The position numbers and the translations under genes are program-made. DNA of 64,000 nt from Andrena cerasifolii (Eukaryota; Arthropoda; Insecta; Hymenoptera; Andrenidae): assembly GCF_050908995.1 (NCBI RefSeq), contig NC_135126.1, positions 8,804,001-8,868,000 on the forward strand, written 5' to 3'. The notes under the pieces were generated by a model. The model saw only the letters and a program-made list of their open reading frames with translations. It made no database searches and was not told where the DNA came from. Of the stretch, positions 26,001 through 36,696 are shown piece by piece. Position 1 is the stretch's first letter, and every line of letters begins with the position of its first letter.

Positions 26001-29000
26001 GAGAAATACAGCTGGCCTGTACGCGGATCCGTGTTTCATCATTGTCGGTCATTGCGAAGGTGTTTCTTGTTAAGGTTGCCGTGGAAACCGTGGAGAGCAC
26101 CCTCCATTACCTACTCACCGACACCCACCAACCACCGATCCATACCTACACTCCACCACTAGCACACGGGCTACAGTAAGTAGGTCAATATCGAGTAAAT
26201 CACAGCCAGGATCTGCGAGGAGGACCTTAAACCCACGTGCAGGATGTTCTTTCGCGGAGCAATTTAAACGACACTGCTCCGCTATTCCTGTGCGTTTATA
26301 CAGGCTCAGGCTTTCACCCCTTGGATTAAAATTCCTTCGCTTTGTCCCCCACGCTGAGCAGACACGTACATTTTACGATACCTACACGATCCAGCAACTG
26401 TTCTCCTCACCTTGAGGGTGATCGGAATAACTGAACTGAATAGTCAGTTCGTTAATAAACGTTCAAGTTTGTCATTATAATATTTTAGCTTTACCATTCA
26501 GCTTTGTCAGAAATTTAGATTCTGATTATATTAAAAAAAAAATTTTTTTTAGTATGAGGCACATTTCGTGATCCCAGAGTTTATCGTTCGAAAGTTTTTA
26601 GGCGACTGACAAACACTCAAACATACTATGTCCGCTTTGTATATTAAGATATTCTTTCGCTTTCCAGACATTATCAATGACGCGGTGTTCGACGAGGATC
26701 ACGATGAAATGGTGGTGGTGAAGGACATCGAGATGTTCTCCATGTGCGAGCACCATTTGGTACCATTCTACGGGAAGGTCTCGATCGGCTACTTGCCCTG
26801 CAAGAAGATCCTGGGCCTCAGCAAATTGGCCAGGTAATAGAGAGTTTACTTTGTTAAAAGCAATGCCAGCTGGGGGCTGAAACTCCGGGCGGCGGTACAA
26901 TTAAACCCTCCAGAGTCGGACGAGAATCGTCCGTGGATTAAGACGGGCAATACACCCTCGCAGAAGAGATGGGAATTAATTGGGCTCGTCTGTTACCTCG
27001 CGCTTAATCGAGCTGTCATCGTTCACGCTCCTTTGTCGCGCGCGGCCAATGCTGCCTAGCACTTAACAGCGATATCATTCAGTTGAATCGTTGAATACAC
27101 CCACGCCACCATTCCGGGCTGTATCGATTCTTTCGATCCTCGAGAACACGATGAAACGTAAATGGAAAGATAGCGCGCCTGTGCGATACAATAGCTCAGA
27201 TTCTCATGCAACGAATCTTTTTCTCTTTTCCTTAACCGAGTTACTTCGGCTAGAATGACCTTTCCTGAAGTGGCCGTGAGCCGAGTGCAGTCCCGCGGGG
27301 CATGCTGATATGCCGGGTTTCACAACATCCAGATAACAAATTGCATCGGCCGGTAGTCACGGCCTTGATCAAAGGAATATTAAAACGGGGAGGAAAAGAA
27401 TACCGCGGTGTCCGATCGTAGGCACGCCGATCACTTTCACGCGGACGCCAGGCGATCGACCGGGCGTCCGCTTACACGTTAAGCATCGCCCGCGGTGATC
27501 CAAAAACGGCGATCTCGTCGCGAACTTAACATCAGCCTTCAAACGGCCAAACTGCCTCGTAGATTCTCAAACATTCGATTCCTCCTCGACTCCTTGCGCC
27601 CCTCTCGCGGTCGAGCTGATTCACCAAACACGTGTGATCCTTTACAGAATCGTGGAGATCTTCAGCCGGCGCCTTCAGGTCCAGGAACGTCTGACCAAGC
27701 AGATCGCGGTGGCGGTTACCAAAGCCGTGCAGCCGGCCGGGGTGGCTGTGGTCGTCGAGGGAGTGTAAGTATCTTTCTGCTCGCGGACGACTGACCCCGA
27801 CGATTTCCCAAAGACGTTACGGCGTTGGGAAAGGATTTGAAATCGTATATCAGGCGTCGCGGTTCCGCACCTCCCGCGGTTTCGTTTCAACGCGCTCGGG
27901 GGCTTGAGCAATAGTTTTCGCAAGGACTAATCGCACGTAAGAGCGCGACCTTGTGCTAATAAGGTGCTATCTCTCGCTGAAGAATTGTTAGCGCATTCTC
28001 TTGCCGGGGAATGCAACGTTCCCGAGTTACACGCGTGCCTGGTAATTGTAATTCCATCGCGCGACATAAACGAATCGATCGGCGATATCGCGGAAGGGCA
28101 CGTGAGGCCTCGTATCCACGGCAAGCCGGGATTACCGTCGATCGGATCGGTATTAATATTAATCCGTCCGTCAATGGTAATTCCACTGATCGTCGCCTAT
28201 AACCGTCTTACCCAACTCGTAGGCGATATAACGAGTGAAACTGGTTCGACGAGGAGGGCAAAAAAAGGGGGGCGTTGTTACATCGTAACGAAGGCCTTCG
28301 GAATCCTCAATGATGCTTCAACAAACGCGCAAGAATGGGAGACCGATAATTAGATCAATAATCGTGGCATGTTCTCAATGCTAATCACTCTGCTCCTTTT
28401 TTTTTGCATGCATTACCACTTATTAACAGGAGCAACCTCTACTTAATTGTACGTGAGCGAACGTCGTAGCGCGTACTAATTACAATAATCTTCGACTCTC
28501 GCGTATCAGATAACTGTACCCTAGACAGCGTGGATCATAAAAATATTCAATGAGCATGAAGTTAATTGGGTAATGTCCTAATCACTCTTGAGATACTCAG
28601 TTCTTTTAGAAAAAAAAGCCTCTCCGAAGTCATGCGATGCGGTCGAGCCGCCATGCCCCACTCTCGCGTTATCATTTTCCCATCCATAAACATCGGTTAC
28701 GTCTGCGTTTGAGTATGCGTAAAGAGTTTAACGCGGAGACCAAGGGAGAACGGCGAGACATCGTTGGAAGCGATGGAGAAGATAAGAAATGAGGATTCAC
28801 TTGGATTGCTTGAAAATGTCATGATTACTCACCACAAAATCGAATATCTCAAGAACGTCCTAGGATATGCGTAATTATATTCGTAAAACACGTATATCGA
28901 CGCGTAGCGAATCGATTGCTCCAGATAACGGTGACCGATTAATTATTCAACGTGCGGCAGCGTTGGTGGAATATAGACAGCGAAAGAAAAATGATATATC

Positions 29001-29140
29001 TGTGTTGCAGGCATATGTGCATGGTGATGAGAGGAGTGCAGAAGATAAACAGCAAGACGGTGACGTCGACGATGCTGGGCGTATTTCGAGACGATCCAAA
29101 GACTCGCGAGGAATTCCTGAATCTGGTCCACAACAAGTAA
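20039..29140 (+). CDS. Pu: GTP cyclohydrolase I
   Basis: Converts GTP to dihydroneopterin triphosphate, the first step of tetrahydrobiopterin and pteridine eye-pigment synthesis. Coding exons 20039-20228, 23260-23469, 26668-26833, 27648-27764 and 29011-29140 sum to 813 nt and 270 aa. Exon 1 codes a variable regulatory-type N-terminus; the catalytic domain follows (GEDPDRQGLLKTPERAAKAM, MFSMCEHHLVPFYGK, GLSKLAR, VVVEGVHMCMVMRGV). Predicted zinc ligands are C160, H163 and C231, with the same spacing as in the human enzyme. The start was chosen because it is the first ATG in a frame open from the acceptor at 19948; a GTG at 20000 is in frame but unlikely. Introns of 3.0, 3.2, 0.8 and 1.2 kb are far longer than elsewhere in the window and hold repeats. 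Drosophila Punch has alternative first exons; others may exist here too. Confidence 0.95.
21027..21869. mobile_element. Foldback (long inverted-repeat) element, probable nonautonomous DNA transposon
   Basis: Two arms of roughly 300 bp are imperfect reverse complements around a short centre (about 21380-21490). Outer ends read AAATTACGTAAG (21027) and CTTGCGTAATTT (ending 21869). Both arms then carry G-rich tracts, TTACGTAATATT-type motifs (about 21114 and 21766), and GGCGGACGAAAG versus CTTTCGTCCGCC (21220 and 21706). No transposase frame is present and no clear target duplication is visible. It lies in the first coding intron of GTP cyclohydrolase I. Superfamily unassigned. Confidence 0.75.
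25259..25615. repeat. Degenerate tandem repeat, about 147-bp unit, 2.4 copies
   Basis: Landmarks repeat with divergence: GGTGTGAAATATG (25274), GGGTGAAATGTG (25423) and GGAGTGAAATATG (25569); GGCCCGATTA at about 25315 and 25461; GGTTACCCACA at 25352 and 25499. Units are about 146-148 bp. It lies inside an intron of GTP cyclohydrolase I and contains no gene. Confidence 0.8.
26500..26650 (+). repeat. SINE/retroelement-tail-like dispersed repeat, copy 1
   Basis: Shares GAAATTTAGATTCTGATT, GAGGCACATT, TTATCGTTCGAAAG, TTTTTAGGCGAC and GACAAACAC with 46724-46925 in the same order and strand. This copy lacks about 60 bp present in the other. The end (TTTGTATATTAAGAT) reaches to about 20 nt from the acceptor of the third GTP cyclohydrolase coding exon (26668). 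The GACAAACA plus short AT-rich tail resembles 3' ends of insect RTE/SINE elements; that resemblance is an inference. Confidence 0.6.
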
Positions 29141-31357
29141 ACTTATCTGTACTACTCTTCGACACGATTCCTGTCCCAACGTTTCTGCCCTGCTGCTACC
29201 TCACTGCAAGAGACATCCGAAAAGGAAGTCGATTCGGTGACGTGCTTGCCTGTACCACCCCCTTAATCATTCCGTAAGGAGAATTCTCTTTGCTCGATAC
29301 AGACCAGCGTGGAAAGAATAACTGTATGGCTCGATAGCGTCGTCGTAGAGCCAAGATAGCCCTCAGGATTGTCGAACGACGTTGCCTAAGGCGTCCTCGA
29401 ACGGGACGCTCTTAAACTGCTGATCCGAGTGACACAAAGACAATACGGTAGCTGCTTGCCGAAGCTGTGCATGAGTTCTACCGACAATAATTACTTCTGA
29501 CAAAACGAGGGAGCAGCCACTTTCGTTTTTATCACGGAGTGCCCAGAACTTACGCACCGTTTCAGAAACGCGGCCGACGGCGGGGATGCTCGAGAATATG
29601 GCCGATGCCTCTGATAATGCTTCTGAATATAGATTCGATAACATTACCTCGCTGCTGGACCGGCTGTAACTATAATCGTTCGATTGTTATGCTTTATGGA
29701 TACTTTGGTAGTGTTGCTAATGTATATTCGGGCGGAAGCATCCTTTGTCGAGCAGCCCCGTCGTCGGCGAGAGTTGAAGTAATTCCCTAACGAAGTTTCG
29801 CGAACGGCGCGGACCGTACCGTCGCCGCGGGGCACTTTCGGCAAGCCACCTCATATTAGCGACAATACATGTATTTTAAATTTATAACTAACTATCCCGG
29901 CCGCAAAGTGCCGGCCGCGACACGTGGCGCCGATCGAGAAACACCGATAACGCCTGTTACGTTGCGGAGGCGTGCATACACGCCGCGAACGGACGATAAC
30001 GCTTTCGATTCCATTCTCCGTTCCGCGAATTGTAAAACGCCCCAGCCATACGTTTTGCAACGCGGACACGCTCGTTGGTCTTACTCTGCGTTTAAATAAC
30101 GAGTTCTTTATATGATTGTAATCTCTTTAAACGATTCTAACGACGGACCAAAGTTCTACGATGAAAGTAAGTGCTCCGACGCGCAACGTTCCAGCCATAC
30201 ATTGCGCGCCGGTAGTATCCTGAAAAATTCTCTGCAGCTCGTGCGATGAGATTTCTGTTAACGCGTTAGCTTTTCAACAATTTATATATCATTTTTACGG
30301 AGATAATTGCCGGAGATATTCTATTCCAGCATGAAATCCTTGGTGAAGTAATTTCTGTACTTAAGGAAGGTTTATCGTTGCGTATCTTACTTTGAACGTT
30401 CTGCACTAATACGCCGCATAGCGGCTGGATTATAGTCACAGTTTCATTTTAGAAGCCTGCCCAGGAGCGAGAAACAGGACCGGGAGGTCAGTGAATGCGA
30501 AACACTTGTTAACAGGCTCTATGATTTTCTGTGGTACGACTATGGAACGATAGAAATATTATCTTTTCGTCGCGCATCCATTGAGCTCCCGCGAAAACGT
30601 ACAGACACCGACGCGGCTCGAGATATTGTATATCGACTATAAAGGTTCAAATCGCTGCTCCGTAAATCCTCGTTGCAGCCTCTGATTCTATTTTGCCACA
30701 TTTGGAGACAATGAAACGATATCTTAATGTTATTTATGAGAATGAATGTTTAATATTTATAATATTTTTCTGACGATGTTATATAAAGTTATATTTATAC
30801 TTTCAACACTGCGTCATTTTTTTTATCACCTTCGCGCTGTCGAACGTGCTCCAAATTCGGAGACGCAGAATTGCATTTACGGCGCGTGAGTCAGGCGTCA
30901 AGAATACAAAGAGATCCCCAAAAAGCAGAGTCCATACGCTGCTGCAGACTTTCGTAGCCGTGCGAAGGATATTTGCAATTCCCATTAACACAAACTTGTC
31001 CTCCTCCGCGGACATACTTCGATTTTTACGCTTCATTAAGGAAATGAGACGCCATACGTGGCATTTCATCGCGATGACGTATTCCACGAACGCGGACGAA
31101 CGTCATCGAATTTTCCGTTTCTTTAACACCATGCTATTGATCTTTATAATCAAACTATTCCGCAGGAAAGACTTAGCAATGACGTTATAACGAGTACCTG
31201 GAATCTATCCCACGGAAACGTACAGCTTCTACTTTTCAGCCGACTCGTTGCTGCAATGTATTAGAAGCACCCCTCGCTCGAAATCTCCTTTGCTTATTTG
31301 CATAGCGAGTTCATGAGTTCCCTGGACTATCCTCGAATGAAAGACCAAGCCAGCTGG
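29141..31357. other. 3' UTR and intergenic DNA after GTP cyclohydrolase I
   Basis: GC-moderate DNA without a supportable gene. Open frames such as those near 29.4-29.6 kb and 30.8-31.2 kb overlap on both strands and have no domain-like content. The GTP cyclohydrolase 3' UTR lies at its left end; I cannot place its cleavage site. Confidence 0.4.
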
Positions 31358-33794
31358 TCACCTGCTGAATCTAGGACACCGCGGTATTTCGATCTTCTTC
31401 ATCACGGGCGAGCCACAGACCCGCGGAACTGCCGTGTCGTTGGATACGTGGATGTTCCCAGTGTCACCCTGATGGAGCAGGAAGACCATGCTGCTGTTCC
31501 GGCTTTTTACCGCGGAGCAGCAGGGGCTGGCGCAAGGTCGCTTCACGATGCAACAGCTCTGCTTTCGGGCGCCGTTTTTTGCGCCCGCGGTACGCTGGGC
31601 AACGCAACCTCTGGGCGTCGCTTCCCTTCTGCACGCCGCGATCGGTTCCCTGGGAATGAAACTTCGGTGAGTCAGGATCGGCCTCGGTTCGATTAGATAC
31701 CAATCAAGCGAAATATCACGCTCTTTTTACATCGAATACGAAGGATTATTGAAACCTGGGGGCAGTTAGCGGGCATCCAAGCGTGATACGAAGGCCGTTC
31801 CCATTAAGTTTCCTTGTTTTTATGCTCGGTTCCACGTAGCACGCTCGCCCCGATCATGATTCAGCTCTTTTCTACTTTTCTAACAGGTGCTCGATAGGGA
31901 GGTAGGAAAGACAACGAAATCTTACGCGACGGATCCTGGACATGGCGCGCAAGGGGTGCAACAGGGGATGGGTGGACAGCGGAGGACCCTCAGTGCCTCG
32001 ACGTTCAATGAGGAAACGCCTCGAAGCAGTGCCCGCTGGATCGCGTTCTCGTACTCGGCACGTTCCTTCACGATTCGCTCGTTTTCTTTGCGAAGCCGTG
32101 CTATCTCGGCTTCAAGCTGCTCGAGTAGAATTTTATATTTCAGAACAATACAGTTTGCTGAAGCTTGAGAATAGACACGATAGCAGCTCTATTATACCTC
32201 GAGCTCGCGCCTCATCCTCTCCTTATCTTTCGCCATCGACTGAATAGCTGCGTCCGTGCAGATGATCTCCAGTCTTCCAGTCTCCAGAAGCTTCTCTTCC
32301 TTCTCTTCGGTATCTTGAGTCAGGTCGTCGGGACCGATCTTCGAATCTTCATAGCTTTTGTCCTCCGCCTCGTCCTGATGATCTTTTTCGGTGATCTCCT
32401 CTACGACTTGTTCCTGTACTTCGGTTTGGGTGGCAACCATTTCCCCCTGTAACAAATATATTTGCAATGAACGAATGTTCCATAGCCTTACGCACCCCTG
32501 CGAGGCAGAGGGGACACCTTTATTCCGGTCGAGCCTATTGCGCAGGTTTTAAAACCCCAGAAGCCGTAGGGCCTGTTTTATAAAATATTATTGACCCCGG
32601 AAAAGAAACTCACCTCGCGATCCTCACAGTCTGCCAGCTTCTTCGTCAGTGCGGCGATCTCGCAAGCTCGCGCCTTCAGCTCTCTGCGCAGGGCTTCGAT
32701 GTCGTTTTTGCAAATGTCCAGCTTGTTTTGCACGATCCCGCTCCAATGTTGAATACGGCCGAGTATGTCGATGAACATCAGCTTTTGCAAAATTAATCAT
32801 CGATTTCACGGAAGAAACGCGAGAAGGAAATTAGAATTCGTGACCATAGACCAGAGTGCTGGTCCAAGCTACTATCGTACGGAAAACAGATCCTCGAAAC
32901 AAACAAAAAAATGCCAGAATTGCTCGTTTTACGAAATTGGGAGTTTTAATGGAAACCACTAGTTTCTTTTCGTTACTCGGCCTCTCGAAGTGATACGAAT
33001 AATTTTTGTAGACTTTTAATTCATTGTACCCTCGCTATACACTCCCCATAGTCGTCCCAATTTCATGATGGTTCTACTTGCGTGCGGGGCTCAACCTTTG
33101 AATCGTGCTCAAAGTTCTCGCCTAACGTGGCCAATGCTTTACCCGCTTCTTGCAAATTCTGATGCACATAGTCGATCACTTCGTCCACCTTCTTATCTCT
33201 GCGTTTACAAGATACTAATTACATACATTACGCGAGCCGCTACGTTTCTCCAGCGCCCGAGTCGGGGCGATGAAGAAGTGACTTTGAAAAAAAACGTTCC
33301 TCTTCCAACAAAAAAACTATATCTTTAAAATACATGTACAGTATATATCGTGGGATACACAGTCTATCACAATTACAAAGTTTCACAGGTGATTCGAAAG
33401 AAATGATACTTGTACCCGGTTGGTCCTGCCAGTTGCGATAAGCAGACACAGCACGGTCCACCAGAAGGTACAGTCTTTCCAGTTTCCGTTTTCAAAGCGG
33501 ACTCGCTCTCAACCACCGCGGGAGCAGCCTCTTCTTGGATCTCTTTCGTCGAACTTTCTGCATCTTCCACTTGCTCGGGCACGTCCGCTCCTCCTAACAA
33601 ACGATCTTGGCTCTTCGCGCTCGAAGTAGACTTACGGACTGGCTTTCTCAATTTAAGAGTCTTACTCGACGGTCTGCGACTTTCATCGGTCGCTGTAAGT
33701 AATCGTGTATCGTTAATCACGGTTAACCGTTTCGCTCGCTCGAGTTTTATACATTATTACCGTTTTTGGGTACGTTCGACAACGAGCGTGGCAT
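31358..33794 (-). CDS. Coiled-coil protein, POC5-like (hand-assembled model)
   Basis: Exons read on the minus strand: 33761-33794, 33416-33692, 33096-33198, 32614-32781, 32198-32446, 31926-32119 and 31358-31628; 1296 nt, 431 aa, start MPRSLSNVPKN, stop TGA at 31358. It has a basic Ser-rich N-terminus, a heptad-like central part (KNDIEALRRELKAR, LTKKLADCEDRE), an acidic region, then a second coiled coil running into RALLRGVSSLNVEALRVL, a Cys-rich stretch and a conserved-looking tail. The RGV-x-x-LN-x-EA signature after a coiled coil resembles the C-terminal part of POC5, a centrin-binding centriole protein; that is from memory of the family and unverified. Weak points: the donor at 33095 (GTTGAG), the acceptor at 32782, and the start of exon 6, where 32116, 32119 or a better-looking acceptor at 32143 in another phase compete. 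Without splicing at 33095 the first part ends at TGA 33063 as a 148-aa protein. Confidence 0.5.
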
Positions 33795-34407
33795 TTTCGT
33801 TCAATGGATGCATAAAGTAATCATAATGAGAAATAGTTGGCGGAGGACAATTGACCGGTTAATTTACACATAAATTTTGAAATGCATATCTGACAAGTTC
33901 CTATGAAAATAAAGATGTATGGATGTTACTCTAACTATCATTTGTTTCCCAAGCTTCAAATATATGCAAAGAAGTTGCATAGTATTCGATATTTAAAGAT
34001 ACACACGTATCTTTGAATATATTAAATTAAACACACTGTCGTACGTGTTATATATTTCTTTTTATTTGTACGAAAGTGTAAGATGATCCTTCGAGATATT
34101 TAAAATATAAATTTTTATATTAAACAATCATGCGCGTACGTTCCCCCATTCGGTGTACCGACTTTGCAGGTACAATAGTGGAAACAAATTGCATTTGTAG
34201 AAAACGTTTCAATTATCTGTATAATAATCGTCTACTTTACATTATATTACAAACTATTTCAATCTTCTCATTCGCAAAATCGATGAAATGTTTGATAACT
34301 TTGTTTACAGTCACTCAATCAAAGGATATTGCGTATATTCTAAGGGATGATGGTCAATAACGATTTGAATTGATCTTAATAATTAGATGATACATATATA
34401 CATAATT

Positions 34408-36152
34408 TTAAGTTGATTTCTTAGGTGGTGGCCTGAAGACGCCGACTACAACGGCGTGATCTCTTTCGTATGGTTCTAATGTAATCTGCTCCTGTGGTTT
34501 CAATTTGTCGGAAACAAGCTTCTTCACCTCCGCGGCGAATACTGCTTCAGGCTGGGCCGTGGAATCTATACAGCTTGCCTATATAAAAGGAAAATGCGAC
34601 CATAGGCTTCATAAATTCCCGTAAAACACGGAGCTTTTTTTAAGCTACTCAGTATACTAGCCTTAATGGAAATAACGAAGTGACCGCCATTCTTCAGGAA
34701 GTACTGAGCATTCAAAGCCACTATTCTGGCTTGATCAGGCTGTGCCACATCGGCAAATATTGTATCTACCATTCCAATAAGCATCCTGTACTTGTGGGGG
34801 TGCCTCGCATCCTCAATTATGGGAATGATATTTGTCCGTTTCTTGGCGACATTTATAAGATCTCTACCTGATCTGTGAGAAAATTCCACGGCATATACTA
34901 GTCCTTCCTAAAAAAATGAAATTAGCCATTCTCAAACTTTGCGTTTGCATACTCAGAGAAATATGTCGGTTAACATAAGAACATTTTGTACGCACGCCCT
35001 TTTGGAGTAAAATCCAACATATCTTACTCTATGGAAGAACGAGCATGTAATTGCTATAGCATAACTTCGACACCAATTCAGCAATAATGCACCAAACTGG
35101 CTCTAATGTATGCACCATATACATATGTTAAGGAAGCTTTTTAGATACATACCGGACCAACAACATCTGCTACGTGTGACACCGTCGTTCCAGATGCAGC
35201 ACCCAAGTACAAAACTTTGCAGCCAGGAGGCATGTGAATTTGATCTATACCACCAAGTATAGCTGCAGCTAATTTCGATCTGAAGGGATTCCACACTCTG
35301 TATTCAATCTTCTCCGCGTTCTCTCCCTATAGTAATCATACATATGATTCTAGTGTACTTTGCAAGTTAAACAACACAAACTGACCAATTCGTCTATGTA
35401 CCTCGACGCTAATCCTCTTCTCACCATATACTTCTGAACCTGGTACTAAATTTAAAGTAACTAACGCATCCTCTTTTCCTCTGGCTATGAAAACACCTTC
35501 GTGACGATGCGGTTCTATGACAACTGTTTTGCCACCCTTGAAACCACCGCCACCTCCTCCACGTCCTCCTCTTCCTCCTCGACCGCCGCCACCACCACGT
35601 CCACGTGGGGTACCTCCACCTCTTCCACCCCCCCGGCCACCACCCCTCCCACCTCCTCCGCCTCTTGCTCCACCACGTCCACTGCTGCCTCCTCTAAATC
35701 CGCCTCCACCTCCTCTACCTCCTCTAAATCCACCTCCGCCGCCACCCCCACCGCCCGGTGAAAATCCTAAAATTGTATTAATTTGATAAAATAAATACTA
35801 TGCGCAAGAGTATATTCTCACGTATTCTCTCATTATTTCTATCCTTGTGTATATACGAAATATATGCACATGTAATTTGAGGTTAAAGTAAGAGCGAGAG
35901 ATATAAACACAAATACAGTGGCTTGCCTGACTTAACGATCTATAAATCTATGTAGAAAATGATTCACTATGTTTAAATGAATGCATATATCAGACATAAA
36001 CAATATACATACAGTGTATAAATACAACGCAAATGCTCAATTATGCGTTAGGTTACCGAAACTCGTGTATTAACATCGAATACCCCGGCTTCGCAAAGAA
36101 TTGAATGAAACATTTACTATCAGAAGGATTGTTAGTTACCTGGCTTCCCCAT
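34408..36152 (-). CDS. Fib: Fibrillarin, box C/D snoRNP 2'-O-methyltransferase
   Basis: Nucleolar methyltransferase of C/D snoRNPs that 2'-O-methylates pre-rRNA. Exons 36140-36152, 35402-35766, 35153-35326, 34662-34907 and 34408-34578 sum to 969 nt and 322 aa. After MGKPG comes a glycine/arginine-rich region of about 80 residues made of RGG and GGG runs, then the conserved domain (EPHRHEGVFIARGKEDALVT, YRVWNPFRSKLAAAILGG). The SAM-binding motif LYLGAASGTTVSHV lies at residues 165-178, and the protein ends in RPPPKKST. The first exon carries only 13 coding nt, common for this gene. The last intron appears to start with GC (AAG then GCTAGT at 34661); no GT donor nearby gives the expected SIKASCIDS junction. 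A TTTATT on the plus strand (34061-34066) is a candidate minus-strand poly(A) signal. Confidence 0.97.
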
Positions 36153-36696
36153 CTGAACCTTTAAACACGCAACTGTTTATTTATAATTTCTTTTAACTTT
36201 TAACGCTCCGTACACGTGCATCCCGCGGACGCCAAATCCTCACGGAAATTGTGGACGTATTCAAACGTCGTCTTCCGGTTTGGGCCGATCTATCGAATTC
36301 GGTTTATATCGATACACATAGATCGACTTCCCGAAGCGTTTGAAATATTGATAACTTTTAGTATAACATTTATTTACGAGCTTCTTTTATAGTATCGACA
36401 ATTTGAATGTATAACATGCTATTAAATGCAGTCAATGATATATTAGATCAGTTTCTTACAATTAGTGCACAAAGAAATCATGGTTTTAGGAACACATAAC
36501 ATGTGGCTGCCGGACTGTGAAGCATGCGAATCGGTGCGCTCGCTTGTATGCGCATTGCGCTCCAAGCGGTTGCAAACGGTTGCGGTACTGTTATGCGTAA
36601 AACGTGTTATGAAGTACGTTGCAGTTGTTTATTACAATAAATAAATGATAGTACTGTGTACAGAACTTTTATCTATGTAGTAAAAGATAAAGGAAG
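36153..36696. promoter_or_regulatory. Divergent promoter between fibrillarin and XPD
   Basis: The two start codons face away from each other across 544 bp. A perfect TATCGATA octamer at 36307-36314 matches the Drosophila DNA-replication-related element (DRE) bound by DREF, common in housekeeping promoters. A half-related CTATCGAA lies at about 36291. No TATA box is evident for either gene. Function in this insect is inferred. Confidence 0.5.

Noticed and set aside
31464..31703. Arg-rich minus-strand frame and the plus-strand frame at 31298-31696
   Set aside because: Both overlap the last exon of the POC5-like gene in other frames.
33063..33198. Stop codon at 33063 as the true end of a separate 148-aa gene
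   Set aside because: Possible, but the internal GTTGAG donor at 33095 joins in phase to further coiled-coil exons that look coding. Kept as an alternative inside the POC5-like entry.
35515..35786. Pro-rich, Ser/Thr-rich and Glu/Val-rich frames over the start of fibrillarin
   Set aside because: Shadows of the GGN-rich codons of the fibrillarin glycine/arginine domain in other frames.
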